Below, one piece after another: positions 7,471 through 14,613 of a stretch of 15,927 bases of DNA (within the stretch, counting starts at the first letter, position 1; each line of letters opens with the position of its first letter). The DNA comes from Anaerolineales bacterium (lineage in GTDB: Bacteria; Chloroflexota; Anaerolineae; Anaerolineales; Villigracilaceae). Location: the NCBI GenBank assembly GCA_016928525.1, contig JAFGKO010000161.1:1-15927 (forward strand), in the 5' to 3' direction. Under the pieces are notes generated by a model that saw only the letters and a list, made by a program, of their open reading frames with translations, did not search any database and was not told the origin of the DNA. A program made the translations under genes and the position numbers.

Positions 7471-7977
7471 TTACACCCAAGCCCAGATCATCCATAGGCC
7501 GATCATAAAAACCCCAATTGTAATGCGGATAGCAATCGACCAGCCCCAACCCACCATCAGAGACAAGGCTACGTTAAACGCTTCTCGCCATTTTTTGCGC
7601 CGAATAAATTCGACAAGGAACACACCCACCGGTGCAGCAACCAGCCCGGCGATGGGGGTAAAAAACAAACTGACCACCAGGCTGGCTGCGTAACCTGTTC
7701 CAATCGAAAACCAGGACGCGCCACTCTCACGCGCTTTTTTGCCCATCATGATGTTATCGATAGTATTGCCTACAATCATCAAAATCGTGATCAAGATGAA
7801 GACGATCCAGCCTTTGATCCCAAAGCCAGACACAACTCCGTAGATCAATATAGCCAGCCAGTTGATGAACAATCCTGGAAAGACAGGGACAATCAATCCC
7901 GCGGTGCCAACAATGAGCACAAATAGAGTCAGCGTTTCGACGCCGACGCGTAGCCAGAATTCGAGGTCAGGGGGCAT
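7471..7977 (-). CDS. DUF456 family membrane protein
   Basis: A 168-residue integral membrane protein. Hydrophobic segments run through LTLFVLIVGTAGLIVPVFPG, LFINWLAILIYGVVSGFG, IVFILITILMIVGNTI, YAASLVVSLFFTPIAGLVAA and a last helix near the C-terminus. The G-L-I-V-P-V-F-P-G motif, the Gly/Pro-rich FFTPIAGLVAAPVGVFLVEF and the following basic RRKKW are typical of DUF456, whose function is unknown. The frame is open upstream to an ATG at 8052, but those 25 extra residues are encoded by a palindromic repeat. The ATG at 7977 (MPPDLEF) fits the family start better. It lies downstream of serS on the same strand, behind a terminator-like element, so it may be read only in part from the serS promoter. 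Confidence 0.82.
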   Translation of the reverse strand: MPPDLEFWLRVGVETLTLFVLIVGTAGLIVPVFPGLFINWLAILIYGVVSGFGIKGWIVFILITILMIVGNTIDNIMMGKKARESGASWFSIGTGYAASLVVSLFFTPIAGLVAAPVGVFLVEFIRRKKWREAFNVALSLMVGWGWSIAIRITIGVFMIGLWMIWAWV

Positions 7978-7989
7978 AACGATTCCATG

Positions 7990-8047
7990 AAAAAACCTTA
8001 CGAAGGTTTTGCGGACCACCCTGTAAGGGCTGAACCTTCGTAAGGTT
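7990..8047 (-). repeat. Palindromic element with U-tract between serS and the DUF456 gene (REP-like and/or serS terminator)
   Basis: AACCTTACGAAGGTT (7994-8008) and its exact reverse complement AACCTTCGTAAGGTT (8033-8047) form a 15-bp stem. Each arm is itself an AACCTT/AAGGTT inverted repeat. The 24-nt loop contains a small CCCT/AGGG stem. On the minus strand, six T residues finish the right side of the hairpin and run on from it (7995-7990), so it can work as the serS terminator; it begins 5 nt after the serS stop. The nested symmetry also resembles an interspersed REP-like element. Both readings may be true. Confidence 0.75.
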
Positions 8048-8052
8048 ATCAT

Positions 8053-9324
8053 TTACGGGCGGATAATGTCTACACCGCCCATCCATGGCCGCAGCACTTC
8101 AGGCACAACGATAGAACCATCCGCTTGCTGGTAATTCTCCATCACAGCGATCAACGTGCGCGGCAGGCCTAACCCCGAACCATTCAGGGTATGCGGGAGA
8201 CGGACTTTACCGCCATCTGCAGGCCTGTAACGGATATTGGCGCGCCGTGCCTGGAAATCGGTCACGTTCGAAACCGATGAGATTTCCAACCATTCATCGC
8301 AACCCGGCGCCCAAGCCTCGAGGTCGTAGGTGATGGTCGAGCCAAAGCCAAGATCGCCCGTGCAGAGTTGCTTGACACGATACGGGATGTCCAGGTCGAC
8401 ACAAGTTTGCTCGGCATTTTCGCGCATTCTCTCAACCCAGTCATTCGATTCTTCCGGCTTGCAATAAATGTACATTTCTACCTTGTCGAACTGGTGGCCA
8501 CGTTTAATGCCACGCACATCGCGTCCAGCGCTCATCTTCTCACGCCGGAAACAGGGTGTGTAGCCTGTGTATAAAAGTGGCAGGTCGGCTTCCTCCAAGA
8601 TCTCGTCCATGTGATAGCCAGTCAGTGGCACTTCGGCGGTCGGCACAAAATACAAGTCTTCCTCATGGTCTTTATACAGGTTATCGGCGAACTTGGGCAA
8701 TTGTCCTGCGCCGTAGACCGTTTCGGTCTTGACCATGAAGGGCAGGTACTTCTCGGTATAACCCTGGCGGATGTGCAGGTCGAGCATAAAGGCAATCAAA
8801 GCGCGTTGCAAACGCGCACCGGGACCGCTCAACACATAGAAGCGTGAACCGGTGATCTTCGTTCCACGCTCGAAGTCGATGATGCCAAGCTCCGGCCCCA
8901 GGTCCCAATGCGGTTTGGGCGTGAAATCGAATTTGCGCGGCTCGCCCACCGTTTTGATGACGACGTTTTCGCCTTCATCTTTGCCATAGGGCGTACGCTC
9001 ATCCGGGATATTGGGCAGGTTAGACATCAACGACTGTAGCTCTGCATCCACTTCGGCCACTTCCGCATCCATAGCGTTGATTTTGTCCCCAACAACGCGC
9101 ATCGCGTCGATTTTGGACTGCCGGGCTGTTGCATCCTTCATCTGGCCGATCTCTTTAGAGACAGCATTCCGCTCCGCCTTGAGCGTCTCTACTTCGGTCA
9201 GCAGTTCACGGCGCTTCTCGTCCAATTGCAGAATGGAATCGACCGGCGACGGATCCATCTGGCGGTCCTTGAGCGACTTGCGGACAACGTCAGGCTGTTC
9301 GCGGATAAGGTTGATATCTAACAT
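8053..9324 (-). CDS. serS: Seryl-tRNA synthetase
   Basis: A 423-residue class II synthetase that charges tRNA-Ser with serine via seryl-adenylate. The start [15 protein letters not shown] is the family N-terminus, followed by the long antiparallel coiled-coil arm (about 28-100) that grips the tRNA-Ser variable arm. Class II motif 1 lies near GSRFYVLSG (159-167), the serine-binding TAE is in PTAEVPLT (228-235), motif 2 is [20 protein letters not shown] (259-278), and motif 3 is [19 protein letters not shown] (381-399). The ATG at 9324 has GGAGG upstream at good spacing; the frame is open further upstream, but only through the T-box RNA. Expression is expected to be controlled by that T-box. 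Confidence 0.98.
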   Translation of the reverse strand: MLDINLIREQPDVVRKSLKDRQMDPSPVDSILQLDEKRRELLTEVETLKAERNAVSKEIGQMKDATARQSKIDAMRVVGDKINAMDAEVAEVDAELQSLMSNLPNIPDERTPYGKDEGENVVIKTVGEPRKFDFTPKPHWDLGPELGIIDFERGTKITGSRFYVLSGPGARLQRALIAFMLDLHIRQGYTEKYLPFMVKTETVYGAGQLPKFADNLYKDHEEDLYFVPTAEVPLTGYHMDEILEEADLPLLYTGYTPCFRREKMSAGRDVRGIKRGHQFDKVEMYIYCKPEESNDWVERMRENAEQTCVDLDIPYRVKQLCTGDLGFGSTITYDLEAWAPGCDEWLEISSVSNVTDFQARRANIRYRPADGGKVRLPHTLNGSGLGLPRTLIAVMENYQQADGSIVVPEVLRPWMGGVDIIRP

Positions 9325-9797
9325 GGTAGTACCTCCGTTGGCTGTCAGCGTCCAGCTTTCAGCATAAATAGAATACGCCCCCGTCCTGGCAGGACGATTA
9401 CCGGAATATTCATTCCGGCACGCGGGGGCGTATCGTGGTACCACCTGCTTTTGCGCCCCCTTCCGGCTTCGCCACCTTCCCCCATTTTTTTTTCAAAATG
9501 GGGGAAGGCCGGGATGAGGGCACCTCGGCTTGCGCTGTAACGGGCGCATGCCCGGCTCTCTTACGGTAGCGTTTTTTGCATACCCCTGCGAGAGCGACTA
9601 CCCGGTGAGACGATGTAGCAAATTGCTCTACCAGGCACCGGAGGGGATTTCACCGCCTGGCTGCCTGCCTCGCACCGTTGGTCGAGTAGGGCAGGCACTT
9701 TTTCCTGCCCATATCGAGACCCGGCAGGTCTCTGAACAGTTGCGCGGATACTTATCTCCGGGTAAGTCTTCTACTGCTTAAGCAGTACACTGTAATG
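9325..9797 (-). promoter_or_regulatory. T-box riboswitch leader of serS, serine specifier UCC
   Basis: The minus-strand leader holds the T-box AGGTGGTACCACG (9446-9434). Upstream, the base of Stem I is CCGGAG (9761-9756) pairing with CTCCGG (9643-9638). On the 5' side GATAAGTA resembles the conserved AGUA loop strand. On the 3' side GTGAAA is followed by TCC (9647-9645), the specifier position after the UGAA-n pattern, and UCC is a serine codon. CAGAGA lies on the 5' arm of Stem I. A long stem (9475-9488 with 9495-9508) sits where Stem III is expected, and a terminator follows the T-box. Uncharged tRNA-Ser should stabilise the antiterminator and raise serS transcription. The tRNA-end pairing bases read UGGU, whereas a G discriminator would pair best with UGGC. 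Confidence 0.92.
9373..9433 (-). terminator. Regulated terminator of the serS T-box
   Basis: ATACGCCCCCG (9433-9423) pairs perfectly over 11 bp with CGGGGGCGTAT (9383-9373), and TCTATTTAT follows. The loop carries two further hairpins, CCGGAAT/ATTCCGG and CGTCCT/AGGACG, so this is a branched terminator. Its 5' arm begins directly after the T-box sequence, as expected for a terminator that competes with the antiterminator. It ends 48 nt before the serS ATG. Confidence 0.88.
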
Positions 9798-9803
9798 GGT
9801 TGG

Positions 9804-9831
9804 ATTATACACGCCTGGAGAGGGATGTCAA
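9804..9831 (-). promoter_or_regulatory. Consensus sigma-70 type promoter of the serS T-box transcript
   Basis: TTGACA (9831-9826) and TATAAT (9809-9804) are both perfect hexamers with a 16-bp spacer. Transcription should start near 9797, just before a 16-bp perfect palindrome (9772-9787) and the base of T-box Stem I. Confidence 0.85.
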
Positions 9832-9852
9832 GTTGCGCAAAACTTGTATAAT
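9825..9852 (+). promoter_or_regulatory. Divergent promoter of the alpha/beta hydrolase gene
   Basis: TATAAT (9847-9852) is perfect. ATGTCA (9825-9830) matches the -35 consensus at four of six positions with a 16-bp spacer. It occupies the same DNA as the -35 of the opposing serS promoter. The start would fall about 20 nt before the ATG at 9879. Confidence 0.6.
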
Positions 9853-9878
9853 CAAATATTCATTCCAGAGGTGCCAAT

Positions 9879-10697
9879 ATGCTAACCCAGATGCAAAAAT
9901 ATGATAAAAATCTGCCTCTTGTCTTCCGCCTTATCCGTAAACGCAACGAAGACGGCATCGAAAGGCAACTGTTGGTCACATCCAGCCCGTTTGGATACCG
10001 GCGCATGGCTGAATTGATCCGCCCGGAAGGTGAAACACCCTGCGCGGCCATATTGTACGTGCACTGGTACGAGCCGGAAGCGCCAGACTCGAATCGGAGT
10101 CAATTCGCGGGAGAAGCCGCCGAAATGGCAAAACGCGGTGCGGCTTGCCTGTTGATCGAAACCATGTGGTCTGATCCGGATTTCTTCCTGAAACGCACTC
10201 AGGAAGATGACCTGCAGAATTCCATCCAGCAGGTGGTAGATATCCGCCGCGCGATGGATTTCCTGCTAGCGCAGCCAAATGTTGACCCTGATCGCTTTGC
10301 TTTCGTGGGGCATGACTTTGGCGGCATGTACGGTATATTGGCAGGCAGTCTGGACAAACGCCCAACGCACTACATCATCATGGCCGCCACGCCTCGCTTC
10401 CCGGACTGGTACCTGTATGCTCCAAAACTAGAGGCCGATGCGCGTGAAGCGTTCATCCGCCAAATGGCTGAAATCGACCCGATTACCCATGTGGGAAACC
10501 TTTCTCCCGCCCCGATCCTATTCCAGTTTGCCGATGACGATTTCCATGTGCCGCGCGAAAGAGCAGAAGAGTTTTTTGCCGCTGCGAAAGAACCGAAAGA
10601 GGTACGCTGGTACCAGGCTGGTCATGGCTTGAATGAGGAAGCCACACAGGAACGAAAGGCATGGCTGAAAGAAGCCCTTTCACTTTCAGAAAGATAA
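9879..10697 (+). CDS. Alpha/beta hydrolase (dienelactone hydrolase-like) with Asp at the nucleophile position
   Basis: A 272-residue cytoplasmic alpha/beta hydrolase without a signal peptide. AAILYVHWYEPE (56-67) is the strand and oxyanion region, and RFAFVGHDFGGMYG (139-152) is the nucleophile elbow. The usual G-x-S-x-G reads G144-H-D146-F-G148, which puts Asp at the nucleophile position as in haloalkane dehalogenases and epoxide hydrolases. The probable acid is in FADDDFHVP (D219-D221) and the catalytic His is H249 in AGHGLNEEA. The overall layout is closer to dienelactone hydrolase or acyl-peptidase-like families, so the substrate is open. The ATG has AGAGGTG upstream; a second ATG lies four codons later. 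It has its own promoter and no partner gene. Confidence 0.8.
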   Translation: MLTQMQKYDKNLPLVFRLIRKRNEDGIERQLLVTSSPFGYRRMAELIRPEGETPCAAILYVHWYEPEAPDSNRSQFAGEAAEMAKRGAACLLIETMWSDPDFFLKRTQEDDLQNSIQQVVDIRRAMDFLLAQPNVDPDRFAFVGHDFGGMYGILAGSLDKRPTHYIIMAATPRFPDWYLYAPKLEADAREAFIRQMAEIDPITHVGNLSPAPILFQFADDDFHVPRERAEEFFAAAKEPKEVRWYQAGHGLNEEATQERKAWLKEALSLSER

Positions 10698-10701
10698 TTG
10701 G

Positions 10702-11031
10702 CTAAGAGTTGGAAATAGTGTGATTTCGCCGGATATGATCGGCAAGTTCCCAGGCCTTGCCACGCAGTTCATCTAATCGGTTGTTTTTCTCAACGTATCC
10801 ATCTTTCCAGTGGAACTCCCCGTTTTCGTAGCTCTGGCAAATCACCAGATCGTTGAAAGAACCCATGCCCCCATAGGCTGAGAGCAAATGCTCGATTCCC
10901 GAGTAATCCGAATCGAGCAACCTTGCCCGGGACTGGCGCATCCAATGCGACCAGTGCTCTTCCCCATCAGATTCCAGTATTTGAACGATCTCTTCAAGGA
11001 CTTTCAGCAGTTCATCCAGTTTGGTCGCCAT
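10702..11031 (-). CDS. Conserved hypothetical protein, DUF6966-like
   Basis: A 109-residue soluble protein. It starts with a Leu-rich helix (LDELLKVLEEIVQILE), then EHWSHWMRQSRARLLDSDYS, and the distinctive LLSAYGGMGSFNDLVICQ at about 49-66. It ends with a helix (RLDELRGKAWELADHIRR). The YGGMGSFNDLV block matches DUF6966 as I remember that family; its function is unknown, and some members occur near polymorphic-toxin immunity genes. No toxin is visible here. The start overlaps the end of the upstream sugar transferase by 20 nt in another frame, so translation is probably coupled. Confidence 0.7.
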   Translation of the reverse strand: MATKLDELLKVLEEIVQILESDGEEHWSHWMRQSRARLLDSDYSGIEHLLSAYGGMGSFNDLVICQSYENGEFHWKDGYVEKNNRLDELRGKAWELADHIRRNHTISNS

Positions 11032-11647
11032 CGGGATTTCCCATAAAGTATTCTGTGGTGGCCTGCCCTGGCTGGCTGATGCCTTCGCGCTTGATTACTT
11101 TCCAGATGGTTAGCAGGATAATTTTGATATCCAGCCAAAATGACCAGTGGTCCACATACCATACGTCCAGAGCGAATTTGTCCTGCCAGGTGATGGCGTT
11201 GCGTCCGTTGACCTGCGCCCAGCCTGTCAAGCCGGGATAGACATCGTGGCGGCGTATTTGTTCGGGGGAATAGCGCTCAAGGTATTCCATCAACAGGGGG
11301 CGTGGGCCGACCACGCTCATCTCGCCGCGCAGGATGTTGAAGAGTTCCGGCAACTCGTCCAGGCTGAGGGCGCGCAGAAAGCGTCCCAGGCGCGTGAGAC
11401 GCTCGGAATCCGGGAGCAGGTTCCCGGCTGCGTCCGAGGCGGCTGTCATCGTCCTGAATTTATAGATAAAGAATGGGCGTCCCTTGTATCCCGGTCGTTC
11501 CTGACGAAATAGGATGGGCGTTCCAAGAAAGATAGCCACAGATAGCGCCGTCAATAGCATGAAAGGTGAAAGCAAAAGAAGTCCCAGTGAAACTGCGATC
11601 AGATCGAAAACGCGCTTGCTGACAGGCAATCCAGACGGAAAGAGCAT
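11012..11647 (-). CDS. Bacterial sugar transferase (PglC-like polyprenyl-phosphate phosphoglycosyl transferase)
   Basis: A 211-residue small monotopic transferase that would move a sugar-1-phosphate from a UDP-sugar to undecaprenyl phosphate at the inner face of the membrane, the first step of a glycan. KRVFDLIAVSLGLLLLSP (11-28) is the re-entrant membrane helix. RQERPGYKGRPFFIYKFRTM (48-67), LRALSLDELPELFNIL with the catalytic D97-E98 pair, SVVGPRP (111-117) and PGLTGWAQVNGRN (138-150) are all family blocks. It lacks the multi-helix N-terminus of WbaP/EpsL types. No Shine-Dalgarno precedes the ATG, but TAAAAT lies 6 nt upstream, so a leaderless transcript is possible. No other glycan genes are nearby, so its pathway is elsewhere. 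It is divergent from the response regulator. Confidence 0.93.
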   Translation of the reverse strand: MLFPSGLPVSKRVFDLIAVSLGLLLLSPFMLLTALSVAIFLGTPILFRQERPGYKGRPFFIYKFRTMTAASDAAGNLLPDSERLTRLGRFLRALSLDELPELFNILRGEMSVVGPRPLLMEYLERYSPEQIRRHDVYPGLTGWAQVNGRNAITWQDKFALDVWYVDHWSFWLDIKIILLTIWKVIKREGISQPGQATTEYFMGNPDGDQTG

Positions 11648-11669
11648 AGAGGGATTTTATCAAACTTTG

Positions 11670-11678
11670 TGGTATATT
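11670..11678 (+). promoter_or_regulatory. Probable extended -10 promoter of the two-component operon
   Basis: TGGTATATT fits an extended -10 (TG-n-TATATT) in the 47-nt gap between the divergent sugar transferase and the response regulator. The start would lie near 11685, giving a leader of about 10 nt that still holds GGGAG before the ATG at 11695. Confidence 0.5.
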
Positions 11679-11694
11679 CTGCGTGGGAGCAAAT

Positions 11695-12369
11695 ATGAAC
11701 GAACGAATTCTGATTATCGAAGACGATCAAGCCATCTTGAAACTCTTGCAGCGCGGCCTGGCTTATGAAGGTTATACGGTGGATACGGCCATGGATGGGC
11801 GCACTGGATTGATCCTGGCGCGCGACCACACGCCCGACCTGGTCATCCTGGACTGGATGCTGCCGGGTATGGACGGGCTGGATGTTTGCCACCGTCTGCG
11901 CACGGGCGGCTCGATCCCGATTTTGATGCTGACCGCCAAAGACACGGTGCAGGATCGCGTGCAAGGACTGGATGCCGGAGCGGATGACTACATGGTCAAA
12001 CCGTTCAACTTGGACGAACTGCTGGCACGCGTGCGCGCCCTGCTGCGCCGCACCCAGCCGGAACGCATCCCGATATTGAAATTCGCCGATCTGACGTTGG
12101 ACACTGGCTCCCGCCAGGCCTCACGCGGTAACCGTATGGTTTCGCTGACGGCCAAAGAGTATGAGTTGCTCGAATTGTTCATGCGCCATCCAAAGCAGGT
12201 GATGACGCGTGAAGTCATTTTCGACCGTGTTTGGGGTTACGATTTCGGCGGCGAGAGTAACGTGCTGGAAGTGTACATCCGCTACCTGCGTCAAAAGCTG
12301 GAAGCAGATAGCGAGCCGCGCTTGCTTCATACGGTGCGCGGCGTGGGCTACGTCTTACGGGAAGAGTAA
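11695..12369 (+). CDS. OmpR/PhoB-family response regulator
   Basis: A 224-residue two-domain transcription regulator. The receiver domain (1-118) has the acidic pair D10-D11 in IIEDD, phospho-acceptor D53 in [15 protein letters not shown]80 in LMLTAKD and K102 in VKPFNLDEL. The winged-helix DNA-binding domain (about 126-222) has [36 protein letters not shown]-type recognition helix residues [14 protein letters not shown] and the end [10 protein letters not shown]. The ATG at 11695 has GGGAG upstream; a GTG four codons earlier is less likely. The kinase gene follows after 42 nt that form a strong hairpin. The signal and target genes are not evident from the neighbourhood. Confidence 0.96.
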   Translation: MNERILIIEDDQAILKLLQRGLAYEGYTVDTAMDGRTGLILARDHTPDLVILDWMLPGMDGLDVCHRLRTGGSIPILMLTAKDTVQDRVQGLDAGADDYMVKPFNLDELLARVRALLRRTQPERIPILKFADLTLDTGSRQASRGNRMVSLTAKEYELLELFMRHPKQVMTREVIFDRVWGYDFGGESNVLEVYIRYLRQKLEADSEPRLLHTVRGVGYVLREE

Positions 12370-12376
12370 TTTCCAA

Positions 12377-12402
12377 AAGACCGGGCTGAGTAGCCCGGTC
12401 TT
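12377..12402 (+). terminator. Hairpin between response regulator and kinase genes (attenuator or processing element)
   Basis: A perfect 11-bp stem (AAGACCGGGCT at 12377-12387 with AGCCCGGTCTT at 12392-12402) encloses a GAGT loop. Only GTT, not a long T-run, follows it, and the kinase ATG is 9 nt downstream. The hairpin fills the place where the kinase ribosome binding site should be. It could be a weak terminator, an mRNA stability element or a translational block that lowers kinase output relative to the regulator. Confidence 0.7.
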
Positions 12403-12411
12403 GTTGAAAAT

Positions 12412-13812
12412 ATGTCACTTCGCGCACGCCTTACTTTATTATATTCTTCATTGGTTATGGGGGTTTTGCTGGTCTTTGGTTCTGCCGTTTATCTCCTGGT
12501 CAGTATTCTGCTCATCAACCATATCGATGACCAGTTGGAAGCCACGGTAAAAGATATTGTCAATGTGACCTGGGTTAACCCGGTTGGAGATATCAACTTG
12601 ATTAGCTTTCCTCCACTGGATATGACCGCCAACATCTATGTCCAGATTTGGGGGCGAAACGGGAGGCTGATGACCTCCTCACCAAGCCTTGCGCAGGTCA
12701 ATGAATCGCTTGACCCTGAGAACCTGCGCACCAGCCAACCGGCGTATCATGAAACAAGGTTTCAGGGGGTTCATTTGCGTGTGCTCAATGTGCCGCTCAT
12801 TATCGATAACCGCCCAGTGGGCACCCTGCAAGCTGCAACCAGCCTGGACGTAGTAGATACTGCCCGCGAGGTTCTGCTGTATATCATGGGCTTCGCAACC
12901 GTCATTGCAGTACTGCTGGCGGCTTACGGTTCCTGGCTGGCCGTGGGCAGGGCTCTAGCGCCACTCGATACAATTACCGAAACAACCGAACAAATCAACC
13001 GCGCCGACGATCTTGCCCGACGCATCCCTTATGATGGACCCATGCACGACGAGATTGGTGGCTTGATCGAAGCCTTCAACCAGACGTTGGAACGCCTGGA
13101 GACCCTTTTTACCTCTCAGCAGCGCTTCCTGGCAGATGTCAGTCACGAACTGCGCACGCCGCTCACGGTCATCAAGGGCAATGTCGATTTGATGCGCCGT
13201 ATGAAGAGCCTCGATGAAGAATCTCTCACCAGCATCGACCAGGAAGCCGGGCGTCTCACACGTCTGGTAGGCGGGCTGCTGCTGTTGGCGCAGGCCGAAT
13301 CGGGCAGCGTATCGCTCAACATGAAGCCTGTGGAACTGGACACTTTGCTGCTGGAAGTCTTCCAGGAAATGAAAGTGCTGGCTGGTGAAAAAATCGAGTT
13401 GCACCTGACCGAAATCGACCAGATACAGGTTAACGGCGACCGTGACCGGCTTAAACAAGTATTGTTGAATTTAGTTGGAAATGCAATCCAATACACACCA
13501 CAAGGTGGGGATGTCTTCCTGAGCCTGGGGATTGTGGCCGAACAGGCGCGCCTCATCATCCGGGACACTGGGCCTGGCATCCCCGTCGAAGACCTGCCGC
13601 ACATCTTCGAACGTTTCTACCGCGCTGAGAAGTCACGCACACGCGGCAAAACAACCGGCTTCGGGCTCGGTCTCTCCATCGCGCACTGGATCGTTGACAA
13701 ACACGGGGGGCGGATCGAGGTCGACTCAAAGGATGGACGGGGGACAACCTTCTGCATCTGGTTGCCACTGATCAGCCATCAACCATCAATGGTCAGCGTT
13801 CAGCAAGTTTAG
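12412..13812 (+). CDS. Sensor histidine kinase (partner of the upstream response regulator)
   Basis: A 466-residue membrane kinase. TM1 is at about 8-35, an extracytoplasmic sensor domain at about 36-155, TM2 at about 156-178, HAMP to about 230, then HisKA with phospho-acceptor H245 in SHELRTP. The HATPase domain has N353/N357 in LLNLVGNAIQYTP, the G1 box RDTGPGI (384-390), the F region FERFYRAEKSR and the G2 box GFGLGLSIA (416-424). All catalytic motifs are intact. The sensor domain has no motif that names its ligand. There is no Shine-Dalgarno: the hairpin from the intergenic region ends 9 nt before the ATG. Its stop codon overlaps that of the convergent transglycosylase gene by 4 nt, and no terminator is seen between them. 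Confidence 0.96.
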   Translation: MSLRARLTLLYSSLVMGVLLVFGSAVYLLVSILLINHIDDQLEATVKDIVNVTWVNPVGDINLISFPPLDMTANIYVQIWGRNGRLMTSSPSLAQVNESLDPENLRTSQPAYHETRFQGVHLRVLNVPLIIDNRPVGTLQAATSLDVVDTAREVLLYIMGFATVIAVLLAAYGSWLAVGRALAPLDTITETTEQINRADDLARRIPYDGPMHDEIGGLIEAFNQTLERLETLFTSQQRFLADVSHELRTPLTVIKGNVDLMRRMKSLDEESLTSIDQEAGRLTRLVGGLLLLAQAESGSVSLNMKPVELDTLLLEVFQEMKVLAGEKIELHLTEIDQIQVNGDRDRLKQVLLNLVGNAIQYTPQGGDVFLSLGIVAEQARLIIRDTGPGIPVEDLPHIFERFYRAEKSRTRGKTTGFGLGLSIAHWIVDKHGGRIEVDSKDGRGTTFCIWLPLISHQPSMVSVQQV

Positions 13813-14594
13813 GGGAGGCCAAGGCGCTGTGCAGCCTGCCTGCACAGGCCTGCCCCATAACGGCCATACCATTCGTTCAATGAGGCGCTAGTGCTGGCGC
13901 CCCCGCGAGCATCTTCATAGATTGGAAACCCGTACCTGACATAACGAGCCGTCTCAGCCGCCCAGGTCCATTCGCCACGGCTGATGACGCCGATCCCACC
14001 GTTGTAACCGGCCAGCGCTAGGCGGGCGTTGCCTCCGGCAGTATCGAGAGAGCGCCTGAGATAGCCTAGTCCGCGCAGAGCATTGGTGTCAGGTTGATAT
14101 GGATTCTCACCTGTCGCAAAGTGATAGGGCATCACCTGGAACAGTCCCATTGCGCCGGCGCGCGAGGTGGCGCGCGGATCACCGCAGGACTCGATCTGCA
14201 TTACAACAGCAGCCAGGTTCGGGTCCAGGTTAGCTGCGGCCGCCCAGCGGATGATCGAATCAGCCCAATACTGAATTTCGGGTGTGAAGATGGGAGAAAG
14301 GGCGGTCGATTGAGAGACAGCAGGCTTCTCCGCACTTACCATATCAGCGGCCAGGCCCACAATCTGCAAGGGGATGGGCAGCGGAGGAGAATCCTGTGTA
14401 GCGACTGTTGTTGCTGCTTGGGGCAAGGCCGCAGCCTGCACAGGGATGTTGAGCCCCTTGACAAAGAAGGCCAGTAAAACACCTACCAGCAAAACCGCCA
14501 GCGGCGGGATCAAGAAACCGGACAAACAGCCGCTTCCTTGTGCGGAGGCGGCTGTCTGCCAATCAGATGTGTAGGAGGAACGAGCGCGGGGCAT
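13809..14594 (-). CDS. Membrane-anchored lytic transglycosylase (SLT domain)
   Basis: A 261-residue protein with a short cytoplasmic N-terminus, one transmembrane helix (about 27-46, LIPPLAVLLVGVLLAFFV), a Pro/Ala/Thr-rich spacer to about 105, and a C-terminal SLT domain. That domain contains the catalytic E135 in VMQIESCGDP, then RAGAMGLFQVMP (145-156), NALRGLGYLRRSLD and ALAGYNGG (193-200), the standard goose-type lysozyme-like motifs. It would cut peptidoglycan outside the membrane while staying tethered. A TTG start at 14657 would add 21 residues; the ATG at 14594 is preferred because AAGGA lies 11 nt before it. The upstream leader holds two short GC-rich hairpins. It is convergent with the kinase gene. 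Confidence 0.9.
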   Translation of the reverse strand: MPRARSSYTSDWQTAASAQGSGCLSGFLIPPLAVLLVGVLLAFFVKGLNIPVQAAALPQAATTVATQDSPPLPIPLQIVGLAADMVSAEKPAVSQSTALSPIFTPEIQYWADSIIRWAAAANLDPNLAAVVMQIESCGDPRATSRAGAMGLFQVMPYHFATGENPYQPDTNALRGLGYLRRSLDTAGGNARLALAGYNGGIGVISRGEWTWAAETARYVRYGFPIYEDARGGASTSASLNEWYGRYGAGLCRQAAQRLGLP

Positions 14595-14613
14595 AAGCAG
14601 TTTTTTCCTTATT

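Noticed and set aside
9325..9444. Forty-residue N-terminal extension of SerS
   Set aside because: The extension is encoded by the T-box and terminator RNA; GGAGG before the ATG at 9324 and the family N-terminus MLDINLIRE fix the start.
9530..9781. Plus-strand 83-residue open frame
   Set aside because: It lies wholly antisense to the T-box leader and has no coding character.
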